A stretch of 64,000 nucleotides of DNA, taken from Protula sp. h YS-2021. Lineage: Eukaryota; Annelida; Polychaeta; Sabellida; Serpulidae. The position numbers and the translations under genes were made by a program. Under the pieces are notes generated by a model. The model saw nothing but the letters and a program-made list of their open reading frames with translations. It was not told where the DNA came from and made no database searches. Shown one piece after another: positions 16,408 through 24,279 of the stretch. The stretch spans positions 17,688,603-17,752,602 of the forward strand of contig OX457027.1 of assembly GCA_949752745.1 (NCBI GenBank). Reading direction: 5' to 3'. Each line of letters starts with the position of its first letter. Positions within the stretch are counted from its first letter, which is position 1.

Positions 16408-19400
16408 CCACAGCCTTGTAATGTCCATGCGCTAAAGTGGAATAGCCATCATTCAGCACATATCGCTTGTCGTCATATGGGGAGAGGGCTACTTTCCTCA
16501 ACTTCTCCGAGAAAAGCTGGTGACTATGACTTCGGATAATGTGTCCTGTAGCCATCGTTTGAGTTTTCTTGAACAAACTGTCTCTATACTGCACATGTTT
16601 AATGCGTCTTTGACACGCGCGAGTGATGCCTTTGGCCGTACGTTTTTCTTTCCCACCACACAATAAACTGTACATTTTCGGTCTGAGTCCAACAAACTCT
16701 TCAATGGGGACGCCGGCCGTCTCATCCTTCATTTTTCCAAGCACTTTTTTGTTCACGTTGGAATGTAGGAAATGATCCGGCGGATAGTCACTTGTGTCGA
16801 ACAGGTCAGCATCCTGCTGCATATCCTTGTAGATATCTTCCGTTTCTATGTCGTAACATAGACTGTCGGTGTCGCTGAACAATAACTTGGCATTGGGATA
16901 CTTGACCATGATGTAGTTGTAATGAAAGTTGAACATAAGCACTTTGCTGAGGTCGAGAATGGTGAAACCAACTTGAATGGGTTTATCCAGAAGCAAATCC
17001 ACTTTGCGTAAATGTACCGCGGTCAAATCTTCGTTGAAAATTTTGAATTTGTGGAAAGAAGGTTTGGCTACAAGTTTCTTGAACCGCTTTTCCTTGTGAA
17101 CAAGTTCAACATTGATTCGCTTTCTCACATTTTCCATGGTTTTGCCAAACACCGAGTTGTTCATCAGTTTGAAGAAGTCTTTCTCAAATGGGTTCTTGGC
17201 CAATTTTCTCTTTTCCGTGTTCAAGGCAATGTATTTTGCCAACCATTTGCTCTGTTCAAACATGATGGCGCGATGTACTTTAGTGACTTTCAACCCCAGT
17301 GAGACGTACTGTTGCAAATTCCTGTAATGAAGTACATATTTCTTCTTGTCAGACAAGTTAGGAATGAGCTTTTCACTGGATTTCTCTTTCATGTTTAGAT
17401 CTTTCCGCAGCTTCTGACTGTACTCTGACAATTCTTCAACTTTGACACATTTCCGTTCTGGAGCCACTGGGTAGTGATTATGATGATCATGGATTGAATT
17501 TGGATATTCTAAATCCACTTCCAAAATGAATCCAATGTCATCATCTTCATCCACATCCATGAAGTCGAGGGATTCTGGCTCGCTCACCCACATAAATCCT
17601 CTTTGTGGCATGCTTTGTGACATGGCCCAGCCATACAAGTTGTTTGCGTCGAGGTACATCAGGTAGTTGTTTGGTATCTCAGAATTGTATTCTGCTACGT
17701 AGGGATTATTCGCTTTCGCATACTTGTGTGTGATCACAGATATTCCTCCACGTATGCCTTGCTCAACCATTTGGTACATGTCAATGTCATTGATCAATTC
17801 CAACTTCACCTTTGTCGCTTTCAACATTGCATCCCACGACAGTCCTGGTGCTGTATAGTAATGAGCAGGATCCAATTCATACGTGTTGAGGCATACTTGA
17901 CGAAAGTTTTCAAACACGTCAGCTAGTAATAACACATCTGATTTCAGGTACAGGTCGTGGTATTCACCAAATGTTGTACAGTTGAATGTATCCCACACCT
18001 TCTGTGCATGCGCATAATCCTCATCGCTAATGTCCTCTTCGCTAAGCTGACTATAAAACTTATCCTTTGATGGTAGCTGTGTTTCAGCAAACTTGGATGG
18101 TTCGTCCACGTAATCATAGGGGTACACACCCTTTCTCAGCAGCAAATCTTGTTGATCACTGTCGTGAATGTGAGAGGTCATGTTGTAGAAGTTATCTTTC
18201 CCTTCTGCTGCAAGGTTGGATACCAACTTCTGTAGAGAGGTACTCATGAACTGAAAGCTGTCTGTAAATTTCAGATTGCTCAGGGTGAATGCAATATATT
18301 TCTCAATGGTGTTGGGAATGACTGTAATCGTTTCACCTTTGAATTTCCCAATTTCCTCCATGATAAGGTGACTGTCATAGCCTCGCAAATTGTGGAAAAA
18401 TACGGGAATGATAAAAGAATCTTGATCCCCTTGCTGATCTTTTCTAAGACGGAATTGTAAGTTGCATTCATTGTGTGCTGCTCCACGATATTTGCCATTG
18501 ATGTGGTCATGATCTCTCACACGATCTGCTCCTAGAGGTTCATGACAAATGTAGCAATCAGTGGCGTTCTTGAAATTCTCTTTGTCTTCACGAGTCATCA
18601 CCATTTCCTTTGGTTGCTCTAAACCACGTACAATACGATCGCGTTCATTCACCATATGGTCTAAAAAGACCTTTACGGCATTGTCTCCTCGATACACAAC
18701 TGGTGCACGTGTGTTGTACTGGCTCACAACCACATAGGCAAAGCTGTTTGGACGATGATGTTGATACTTGTCTCCTTCTTCATGCTTTTGCGTGAAACAT
18801 TCAAAGTCAGCATAAATCACAAACGGTGCTCGCTGTTGTTTAGCCACATTCTTGAACTTGATGAATGGTTCCTTGGGAAATGATAAACGTTGTGCTCCAT
18901 TCTTGTCACACACTTCACGATGCTTATCTAAAAGCTCTTGTCGCATAAACCCGTGAAGACAGTTGAAGCAATAAAAATGTGCACACTTATGCTTTGATCG
19001 ATAAGCCATAAGTCTGCTAAAACTCTTGATGAGGCAGTAATGCCTTGTCTTGTCATTGCTAATCAGAAGTAAGTTGATTTCTCTGACACTGACGTTTCGA
19101 CTAAGTTGTATTGGAACAACTACATCTTGTTCGTATCCAAACACGTTGATGGCTACATCGTTCTCCTTTTCAAACTTTGGAATGTCAGTAATTGGTGTCG
19201 GAAATGTCATACCCTCTACCTTTAATTCCTTCTCAAATGGTTTGTAGTAATTCACGCGATTTGGGTTGTCGTCATGAGGGTGAAGGTAAGCCAATACTGA
19301 CCATAAGAAACACTTGTTATCATCATTCTTAATGTTTATCACACCCTTTGTTTTCTTCACTTTCTTCGGCAGTGGAATAAAACTACTCGCTTCTAGAGGC

Positions 19401-20458
19401 ATCAACGTAGCTGTATGTACTTCAATGTATAGTATGTTATCCAATACCCAGCCAGAGCCTTGTCGCTCATGTTCGTCAAAATTAGTAAATAATTCTTTAT
19501 AGGCTTCTGGCAAGTCCTGTTCAATATCTGCTGGATTGTATGCTGTATATGTTGGACTGCTGATAAATGCATTATCCACTTGTTCTACCATAACACCTTC
19601 AGCATTTGCTGTCAGTTTCTTGAAACGTGCATGTACGACAATGTACCATTTCATTCCATGGTTTAAGGTCTCCAACAAATGTGCCTTGATACGGTTCTCT
19701 TGCTGTCGCATTTCAAGCAGTAAATCTGATCCATCCTCGGGCTCAAACCGTTTTTCCTGCGCGTTTTCACCAAGACTAACCCTTCTACCTCTCCCTACTT
19801 GTCCTGTCTTTTGTTTCTTTGAAACATGTTCTTGAGACACATTTTCCATCTCAGCTGGTTTACATGCATGTGCCTCAAAAGTATCCATAGATGGAAACTC
19901 TTCATTGCATTCCGCACACTGGACTGGACCGTATGGCCAAATGTCATCTTCTTCCATCTTTTCTCTCTTTGCTCCTTTCCCTTCATGTTTCGCTAAAGTT
20001 TTCATCTCAGCTTTACATGTATGTGCTTCAAAAGTATCCATAGATGGAAATTCTACATTACATTCCGCACACTGAACTGGACCGTATGGCCAAATGTCAT
20101 CTTCTTCCATCTTTTGTCTCTTTGCTCCTTTCCCTTCATGTTTCACTAAAGTTTTCATCTCAGCTTTGCATGTATGTGCTTCAAAAGTATCCATAAATGG
20201 AAATTCTACATTACATTCCGCACACTGAACTGGACCGTATGGCCAAATGTCATCTTCTTCCATCTTTTGTCTCTTTGCTCCTTTCCCTTCATGTTTCACT
20301 AAAGTTTTCATCTCAGCTTTGCATGTATGTGCTTCAAAAGTATCCATAGATGGAAATTCTACATTACATTCCGCACACTGAACTGGACCGTATGGCCAAA
20401 TGTCATCTTCTTCCATCTTTTGTCTCTTTGCTCCTTTCCCATACTCTTCACGTTCCAT
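16403..20458 (-). CDS. Protein-primed DNA polymerase B
   Basis: The protein has 1,351 residues with an uninterrupted frame; it replicates the linear element from protein-bound ends. Exonuclease motifs: DFE in FVIYADFECF (~548), HNLRGYDSH (~683), YLKSDVLLLAD (~834). Polymerase motifs: YLDANNLYGWAM (~933), NNSVFGKTMENV (~1101), DTDSLCYD (~1194). All key acidic residues are present. Between Exo I and Exo II is an endonuclease-VII-like segment CYICHEPLG...DHDHINGKYRGAAHNECN, common in Polinton polymerases. The N-terminus has four 51-residue repeats with C-x2-C...H-x-C fingers, then a region with NKCFLWSVLAYL and RHYCLIK that could be OTU-like, then another finger (FYCFNC...H-x3-C). The TATA box is at 20532 (minus). 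Confidence 0.96.
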   Translation of the reverse strand: MEREEYGKGAKRQKMEEDDIWPYGPVQCAECNVEFPSMDTFEAHTCKAEMKTLVKHEGKGAKRQKMEEDDIWPYGPVQCAECNVEFPFMDTFEAHTCKAEMKTLVKHEGKGAKRQKMEEDDIWPYGPVQCAECNVEFPSMDTFEAHTCKAEMKTLAKHEGKGAKREKMEEDDIWPYGPVQCAECNEEFPSMDTFEAHACKPAEMENVSQEHVSKKQKTGQVGRGRRVSLGENAQEKRFEPEDGSDLLLEMRQQENRIKAHLLETLNHGMKWYIVVHARFKKLTANAEGVMVEQVDNAFISSPTYTAYNPADIEQDLPEAYKELFTNFDEHERQGSGWVLDNILYIEVHTATLMPLEASSFIPLPKKVKKTKGVINIKNDDNKCFLWSVLAYLHPHDDNPNRVNYYKPFEKELKVEGMTFPTPITDIPKFEKENDVAINVFGYEQDVVVPIQLSRNVSVREINLLLISNDKTRHYCLIKSFSRLMAYRSKHKCAHFYCFNCLHGFMRQELLDKHREVCDKNGAQRLSFPKEPFIKFKNVAKQQRAPFVIYADFECFTQKHEEGDKYQHHRPNSFAYVVVSQYNTRAPVVYRGDNAVKVFLDHMVNERDRIVRGLEQPKEMVMTREDKENFKNATDCYICHEPLGADRVRDHDHINGKYRGAAHNECNLQFRLRKDQQGDQDSFIIPVFFHNLRGYDSHLIMEEIGKFKGETITVIPNTIEKYIAFTLSNLKFTDSFQFMSTSLQKLVSNLAAEGKDNFYNMTSHIHDSDQQDLLLRKGVYPYDYVDEPSKFAETQLPSKDKFYSQLSEEDISDEDYAHAQKVWDTFNCTTFGEYHDLYLKSDVLLLADVFENFRQVCLNTYELDPAHYYTAPGLSWDAMLKATKVKLELINDIDMYQMVEQGIRGGISVITHKYAKANNPYVAEYNSEIPNNYLMYLDANNLYGWAMSQSMPQRGFMWVSEPESLDFMDVDEDDDIGFILEVDLEYPNSIHDHHNHYPVAPERKCVKVEELSEYSQKLRKDLNMKEKSSEKLIPNLSDKKKYVLHYRNLQQYVSLGLKVTKVHRAIMFEQSKWLAKYIALNTEKRKLAKNPFEKDFFKLMNNSVFGKTMENVRKRINVELVHKEKRFKKLVAKPSFHKFKIFNEDLTAVHLRKVDLLLDKPIQVGFTILDLSKVLMFNFHYNYIMVKYPNAKLLFSDTDSLCYDIETEDIYKDMQQDADLFDTSDYPPDHFLHSNVNKKVLGKMKDETAGVPIEEFVGLRPKMYSLLCGGKEKRTAKGITRACQRRIKHVQYRDSLFKKTQTMATGHIIRSHSHQLFSEKLRKVALSPYDDKRYVLNDGYSTLAHGHYKAVV
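19826..20437 (-). repeat. Four 153-bp repeats inside the polymerase gene
   Basis: Four in-frame units of 51 codons each encode KGAK(R/E)xKMEEDDIWPYGP, a CAECN-EFPSMDTF zinc-finger core and EMKTL-KHEG. The first three units are almost identical in DNA; the fourth (nearest the catalytic part) is more diverged. This indicates recent in-frame expansion. Confidence 0.9.
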
Positions 20459-20524
20459 CTTAGCTAGTTGTTGTTACGTCAACTGCTGAAACTAAAATGC
20501 TGAAATGTAATCTCAAACATCCCC

Positions 20525-20532
20525 CTTTTATA
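20525..20532 (-). promoter_or_regulatory. TATA box of the polymerase gene
   Basis: TATAAAAG (minus) followed by GGGG lies 67 nt before the ATG at 20458. A TTACGTCA half-CRE (plus strand reading) is at about 20474. Confidence 0.7.
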
Positions 20533-20581
20533 CACATTCATACATAGACAGAATTTGCGTTTTCATTTCATAGCAGAGGAT

Positions 20582-20597
20582 GGCCCTTAAAAGGGCC
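20582..20597 (-). terminator. Histone-like 3' stem-loop after the Cys-rich gene
   Basis: The minus strand reads GGCCCT-TTTA-AGGGCC, a 6-bp stem and 4-nt loop exactly in the histone-mRNA format, 24 nt past the stop at 20622. The 5' flank is ACTAACATCT, identical to that of the stem-loop at 21864. The 3' flank contains TATGAAATGAAAACGC. No AATAAA lies nearby. Confidence 0.72.
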
Positions 20598-20621
20598 GAA
20601 AGATGTTAGTAATTTGACGCT

Positions 20622-20975
20622 TCACCAGCAAGTCGGATTGCCACAGTCGCACTGGTATCTGTAAAACTGTTCCATGGAGAACGGTCGTCGCGAGCACTTG
20701 AACGGATGACGGTTATAGTAGCCAAAGTTTTTTAGTGTCGCTCCACACCACCAGCAGTCCGTGCATGGCTGCGGTCCTGGCAATCTCGCAGTAAACTTGT
20801 ACCAGAGCAGTCCACCGCAAGTTTTGCAGCAGTAATGTCGTGGTGCATTGTGGTGCACCGGGCAGTTGTGTGGTTGACCTGGGTACTCCAACCATACCCA
20901 ACACTTATAACACTCAGTCGTTAGCGTCACTGCCTTGCCGTTTCGCATCACTGTGATTTTACGATTTGTTGACAT
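20622..20975 (-). CDS. Cys/Trp-rich probable zinc-binding Polinton protein
   Basis: The protein has 117 residues starting MSTNRKITVM. About 15 cysteines and several histidines come in pairs: CYKCW, CPVHH, CCKTCGG, CTDCWWCG, CDCGNPTC. Two or three zinc ions could be bound. It is not a recognisable RING or C2H2 protein. It is divergent from the RING gene across the G-tract array. The leader has a TATA box at 21021, and the gene ends in a histone-like stem-loop. The function is unknown. Confidence 0.65.
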   Translation of the reverse strand: MSTNRKITVMRNGKAVTLTTECYKCWVWLEYPGQPHNCPVHHNAPRHYCCKTCGGLLWYKFTARLPGPQPCTDCWWCGATLKNFGYYNRHPFKCSRRPFSMEQFYRYQCDCGNPTCW

Positions 20976-21011
20976 CTTGCTGCTTGTGTTGGATAATGAA
21001 GCTGTAACCCA

Positions 21012-21021
21012 CCTTTATATA
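21012..21021 (-). promoter_or_regulatory. TATA box of the Cys-rich gene
   Basis: TATATAAAGG on the minus strand lies 37 nt before the ATG at 20975. Confidence 0.65.
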
Positions 21022-21054
21022 CTACTAGCGAACATCCTCGCATTATATGCTGAT

Positions 21055-21200
21055 GGGGGGGGGGGGGGGTCCCGAGTTTAGCTCGGCTGGGGGGGGGGGG
21101 GGGGGGTCCTGAGTTTTGCTCGACTAGGGGGGGGGGTCCCGAGTTTTGCTCCACTAGGGGGGGGGGGGTCCGAGTTTTGCTCCACTAGGGGGGGGGGGGG
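21055..21200. repeat. G-tract minisatellite between divergent genes
   Basis: Five G-runs of 9-18 alternate with TCC-GAGTTT-GCTC-ACTA units of ~30-36 bp. It lies between the TATA boxes at 21012 (minus) and 21222 (plus). The arrangement mirrors the C-tract array at 6145-6290, with an unrelated spacer. Confidence 0.85.
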
Positions 21201-21221
21201 TCCGATCCTGACTTCAGGTGG

Positions 21222-21229
21222 TATATAAG
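21222..21229 (+). promoter_or_regulatory. TATA box of the RING gene
   Basis: TATATAAG lies 50 nt before the ATG at 21272, directly after the G-tract array. Confidence 0.65.
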
Positions 21230-21271
21230 GCATGCTCATTTCAGTTTGGGCTCACACTCGCTTCCGTCAAC

Positions 21272-21823
21272 ATGGAGTGCTTCTTCGGGTTACATGATGC
21301 TCGCACCATTGCTGAAGTTAGAGAACTTCACCTGCCTGTCACACAGCCACAGACACCGCCAGAAAGAGTCTACTTCTTCCAGCTGCTGCCAGACCCGGTT
21401 CATGGATCCGTCCTGTGCGTGCCCGTCCTGTACAACCGTCAAGTCACGATTGGAAAGAGGCTCAGAGATATAGAGGCTGGTCACTATGAAGAAGCGTTCT
21501 TTAGAACGATGATGCTAGGGGAGTCAATACCTTCGCGGATGGAAGAAGAAGAGTACCCGGCCTGGGGGAGATTCTTCCTCCAGCAAGACTTGGATATTTG
21601 CCCAGGATGTGGGTGTATGATCTCCCCAGACCGGGTGCTGTCTGAGTGCAACCATCAAATGTGTCTGGTCTGCGCGGCGCAGTGGACTGAACTGCTGGCG
21701 CTAAATGACCGCTACTCTGTGAGGTGCTTTACCTGCGGCATGCGAGGGGACCACTTTTTGTTCAACGGGCAACAGCTCACACATTGCAGTAGGCCAGTGC
21801 AGGACATTGTGACATTCTTTTAA
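21272..21823 (+). CDS. RING-finger protein, outward-facing at the right end
   Basis: The protein has 183 residues from MECFFGLHDAR. A C-terminal RING-type finger lies at about residues 110-155: CPGC, then C-NHQMC, C-AAQW and CFTCG, that is C-x2-C...C-x-H-x2-C-x2-C...C-x2-C. The N-terminal ~105 residues have no recognisable domain. RING proteins act as ubiquitin ligases, and viral ones often degrade host defence factors; a similar role here is inference. The gene has its own TATA box and ends in the most canonical of the three histone-like stem-loops. Confidence 0.75.
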   Translation: MECFFGLHDARTIAEVRELHLPVTQPQTPPERVYFFQLLPDPVHGSVLCVPVLYNRQVTIGKRLRDIEAGHYEEAFFRTMMLGESIPSRMEEEEYPAWGRFFLQQDLDICPGCGCMISPDRVLSECNHQMCLVCAAQWTELLALNDRYSVRCFTCGMRGDHFLFNGQQLTHCSRPVQDIVTFF

Positions 21824-21863
21824 ACCGGGACCGGCAGCAGCAGGAGAAAAACTAACATCTCCT

Positions 21864-21879
21864 GGCTCTTTTAAGAGCC
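21864..21879 (+). terminator. Histone-like 3' stem-loop after the RING gene
   Basis: GGCTCT-TTTA-AGAGCC has a 6-bp stem and 4-nt loop in the form of the metazoan histone stem-loop. It lies 40 nt past the stop and is followed by CACCA and then CTGAAATAAGCGC about 11 nt on. The 5' flank ACTAACATCT equals that of the minus-strand stem-loop at 20597. No AATAAA lies between here and the TIR apart from none that I can see. Confidence 0.78.
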
Positions 21880-21969
21880 CACCACTGATACTGAAATAAG
21901 CGCTAATCGTGTCATGGTGTTAGTATGTATGTGTATGCATGAGAGTGTGGGAAATGCTTAAAAAAAAAA

Positions 21970-22432
21970 ATGGTCACCCGTTTGAATGGTTGTTTGAATG
22001 GCCGCCCGTTTGAATGGTTGTTTGAATGGCCGCCCACTCTCCATATTACGTCATTATGACGTTCATATGACGTTCATATGACGTTCATATGACGTTCATA
22101 TGACCTCCATATCACCTCCATATCACCTCCATATGACCTCTATATCACCTCCATATCACCTCCATAACACGTCTAGATCACGTCATAATGACGTCACTGT
22201 TTTAGAAACCCCATGGGGCTTCTAAAACACCACGTGACGTCATTATGACATCCATATGGTAACCATATGGTAACCATATGATAACCATATGATAACCATA
22301 TGACGTCAATATGACGTTAATATGACGTCAATATGACGTCACTGTTTTAGAACCCCCGTGGGGGTTCTAAAACACCATGTGACGTCACTATGACGTCACT
22401 TCCTGTTTTAGAACCCCCGTTTTCACACTACT
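21970..22432 (-). repeat. Right terminal inverted repeat
   Basis: Reverse complement of the left TIR; the core is 22030-22432 (403 bp) with four 11-bp units and seven TGACGTCA sites. CATTCAAAC repeats extend it to about 21970. Homology with the left arm then resumes further in: the reverse complement of about 21930-21965 (AGCATTTCCCACACTCTCAT) equals 4865-4884. Confidence 0.92.
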
Positions 22433-22438
22433 GACACG
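22433..22438 (+). repeat. Target site duplication, right copy (GACACG)
   Basis: Exact copy of 2303-2308, immediately after the CACACTACT terminus. Confidence 0.95.
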
Positions 22439-23020
22439 TATGGTAACTAAGTGGCACGTGAGTGCCCCCCCCCCCCCGCATCACGGTTATGCATGGTAAC
22501 CATTTCGTACGTGAGCGGAGCCCCGGATCATGGACACCCATGGTAACTAATTAGCACGTGAGTGGAAACCCGGATCATGGACACGCATGGTAACCATTTG
22601 GTGCTTGAGTGCGCCCCTGCATCATGGACACGTATGGTAACTAAGGGGCACGTGAGTGCCCCCCCCCCCCGCATCATTGCGCATCATTGCGACCATTCGG
22701 TACGCGAGTTGCCCCCAGATCATGGACACGCATGGTAACCATTTGGTACGTGAGTGCCCTCTTCCCCCTCCCAGATCATGGACACGCATGGTAACCATTT
22801 GGTACGTGAGTCGAGCCCCGGATCATGGACACCCATGGTAACTAATTAGCACGTGAGTGGAGGCCCGGATCCTGGACACGCATTGCAACCATTCGGTACG
22901 CGAGTGCCCCCCCCCCCCCCCGATCATGGACACGCATGGTAACCATTTGATACGTGAGTGCCCCCCCCCCTCCCACATCATGGACCCGCATGGTAACCAC
23001 CTGTCGCATGAGTGGCTCCC
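22439..23020. repeat. Host satellite array
   Basis: About 8-10 irregular units contain GATCATGGACACGCATGGTAA, CCATTTGGTACGTGAGTG and variable C-runs. It continues the partial units at 2205-2308 across the Polinton. Confidence 0.88.
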
Positions 23021-24184
23021 TGGGTGATTAGCAGTGTCCATTAATAACTTTTTACAGAGGTACTCCATTAAACAACAAGCCACATTTTAATGCTCTTAAC
23101 GCATAGGCTAAATATTCCCCCAAAGCAAGAAGTTCTATGCATCCTTTCCTCAAACTGCGACTTGGAAAATACTTCTGGGAAACGTTTGCATAACTGCTCA
23201 AAGCGGACGCTTAAAATAATGCCTCTGGCCAATCCAGCGTGAATCAAGACTGAAAAGAAAAGTTCATGCAAACCCTTAAGGACATTCTCACTGCAAACCG
23301 GAACTGTACCACGAAAGCTAAAAAAAGAAAATATATACGACATTTAATAACTGTGGCCAAATCACACACACTTTAACTATTAACCGGAACAAGCAACCGC
23401 ATAAAATGTTATTTACACGATGAATTATACTGGTTTAACATGAAATCATATTCATAAAGAAAAGCTAAAAATACGACATATACAATTTGTAGACGGTATA
23501 AGTTATCTAAGTGCACTTATGCGTCAACAAATAATTCCACTGAAGTGTCCTGTTTATTTTAAAAGCAGTTGTTTCTGTCAATAACAACCCCAGGAGAGCC
23601 TTTTTAAAAGGCAAACTGTTGCTCCATCCATCAAATTGAGAATTAGTTTGGAGTAAAACTTGAGGTAAAACTTGCTTTGAAACTTGAACCAATATAATAA
23701 ATTTGCCGTTTGAGAGGCTCTGAGACAATGATGGCTAGATAAATTATTTTGGATAAAACAGTTTCAGATCTTTCAAAGGAAATAAATAAGAAAAAATTGT
23801 CGAAAATTATACATAGAACGGAACGTTCAATTTGTTGCGAGTCTAGCGGTTTGCAACGCTATTTCTTGCAAAAATTAAGTGAGCGCTGTTTGGGAAATTT
23901 TGTTCGTGGAAAGTACGAGACAGGGGTGATGGGGTGGGTGGGGGTAGGGGGATGAGCTTAAAGGTCTTCTAGGATTTTTATGTATATGCTCTATACTGGT
24001 CGGTACGACTGAACGGAAATTTATTGCGAACACAATGCCGGGGGGAGGGGGGTGGGGGTGGTTGTAAACCATAAAGTGGCTGTATTTTTTAGCTTACGTA
24101 AAAAAAAACTGCAACTGCGGTTTGGTGTAAAAATATATAATGTTGCACCCTGCAAAAAAAGAGGAAAACAAACAAAGCAACAAA

Positions 24185-24221
<37 letters not shown>

Positions 24222-24279
24222 AACATGTTGATACTTTAAATGAAGGTGTCAATAAGCTTATTGCCTCTTATATTTTCAG
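23021..24279. other. No gene recognised; contains a 36-base poly(A) tract
   Basis: AT-rich DNA without a supported exon. A long A-run at about 24187-24222 precedes the first visible exon of the membrane-protein gene. Upstream exons of that gene may lie here unrecognised, or left of the Polinton. Confidence 0.5.

Larger units (their letters stand above)
2309..22432. mobile_element. Complete Polinton/Maverick (virus-like) element
   Basis: The element is 20,124 bp, begins AGTAGTGTGAAAAC and ends with its exact complement. Long TIRs and a perfect 6-bp target duplication bound it. It carries every Polinton hallmark gene: chromodomain integrase (8928), packaging ATPase (10028), minor capsid (11845), major capsid (12965), adenain-like protease (14336) and protein-primed DNA polymerase B (20458, minus). 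The TIRs look identical except for one 11-bp unit, so insertion should be recent. Nevertheless the major capsid gene has a frameshift and the gene at 11003 has an in-frame stop. The two outermost genes point outward, and homology between the arms extends inward to their 3' stem-loops. The family can form virions in principle; nothing here shows that this copy does. Confidence 0.97.

Noticed and set aside
23068..23343. Minus-strand 91-codon frame as a host exon
   Set aside because: No convincing splice pair, and the translation matches no family that I can recognise.
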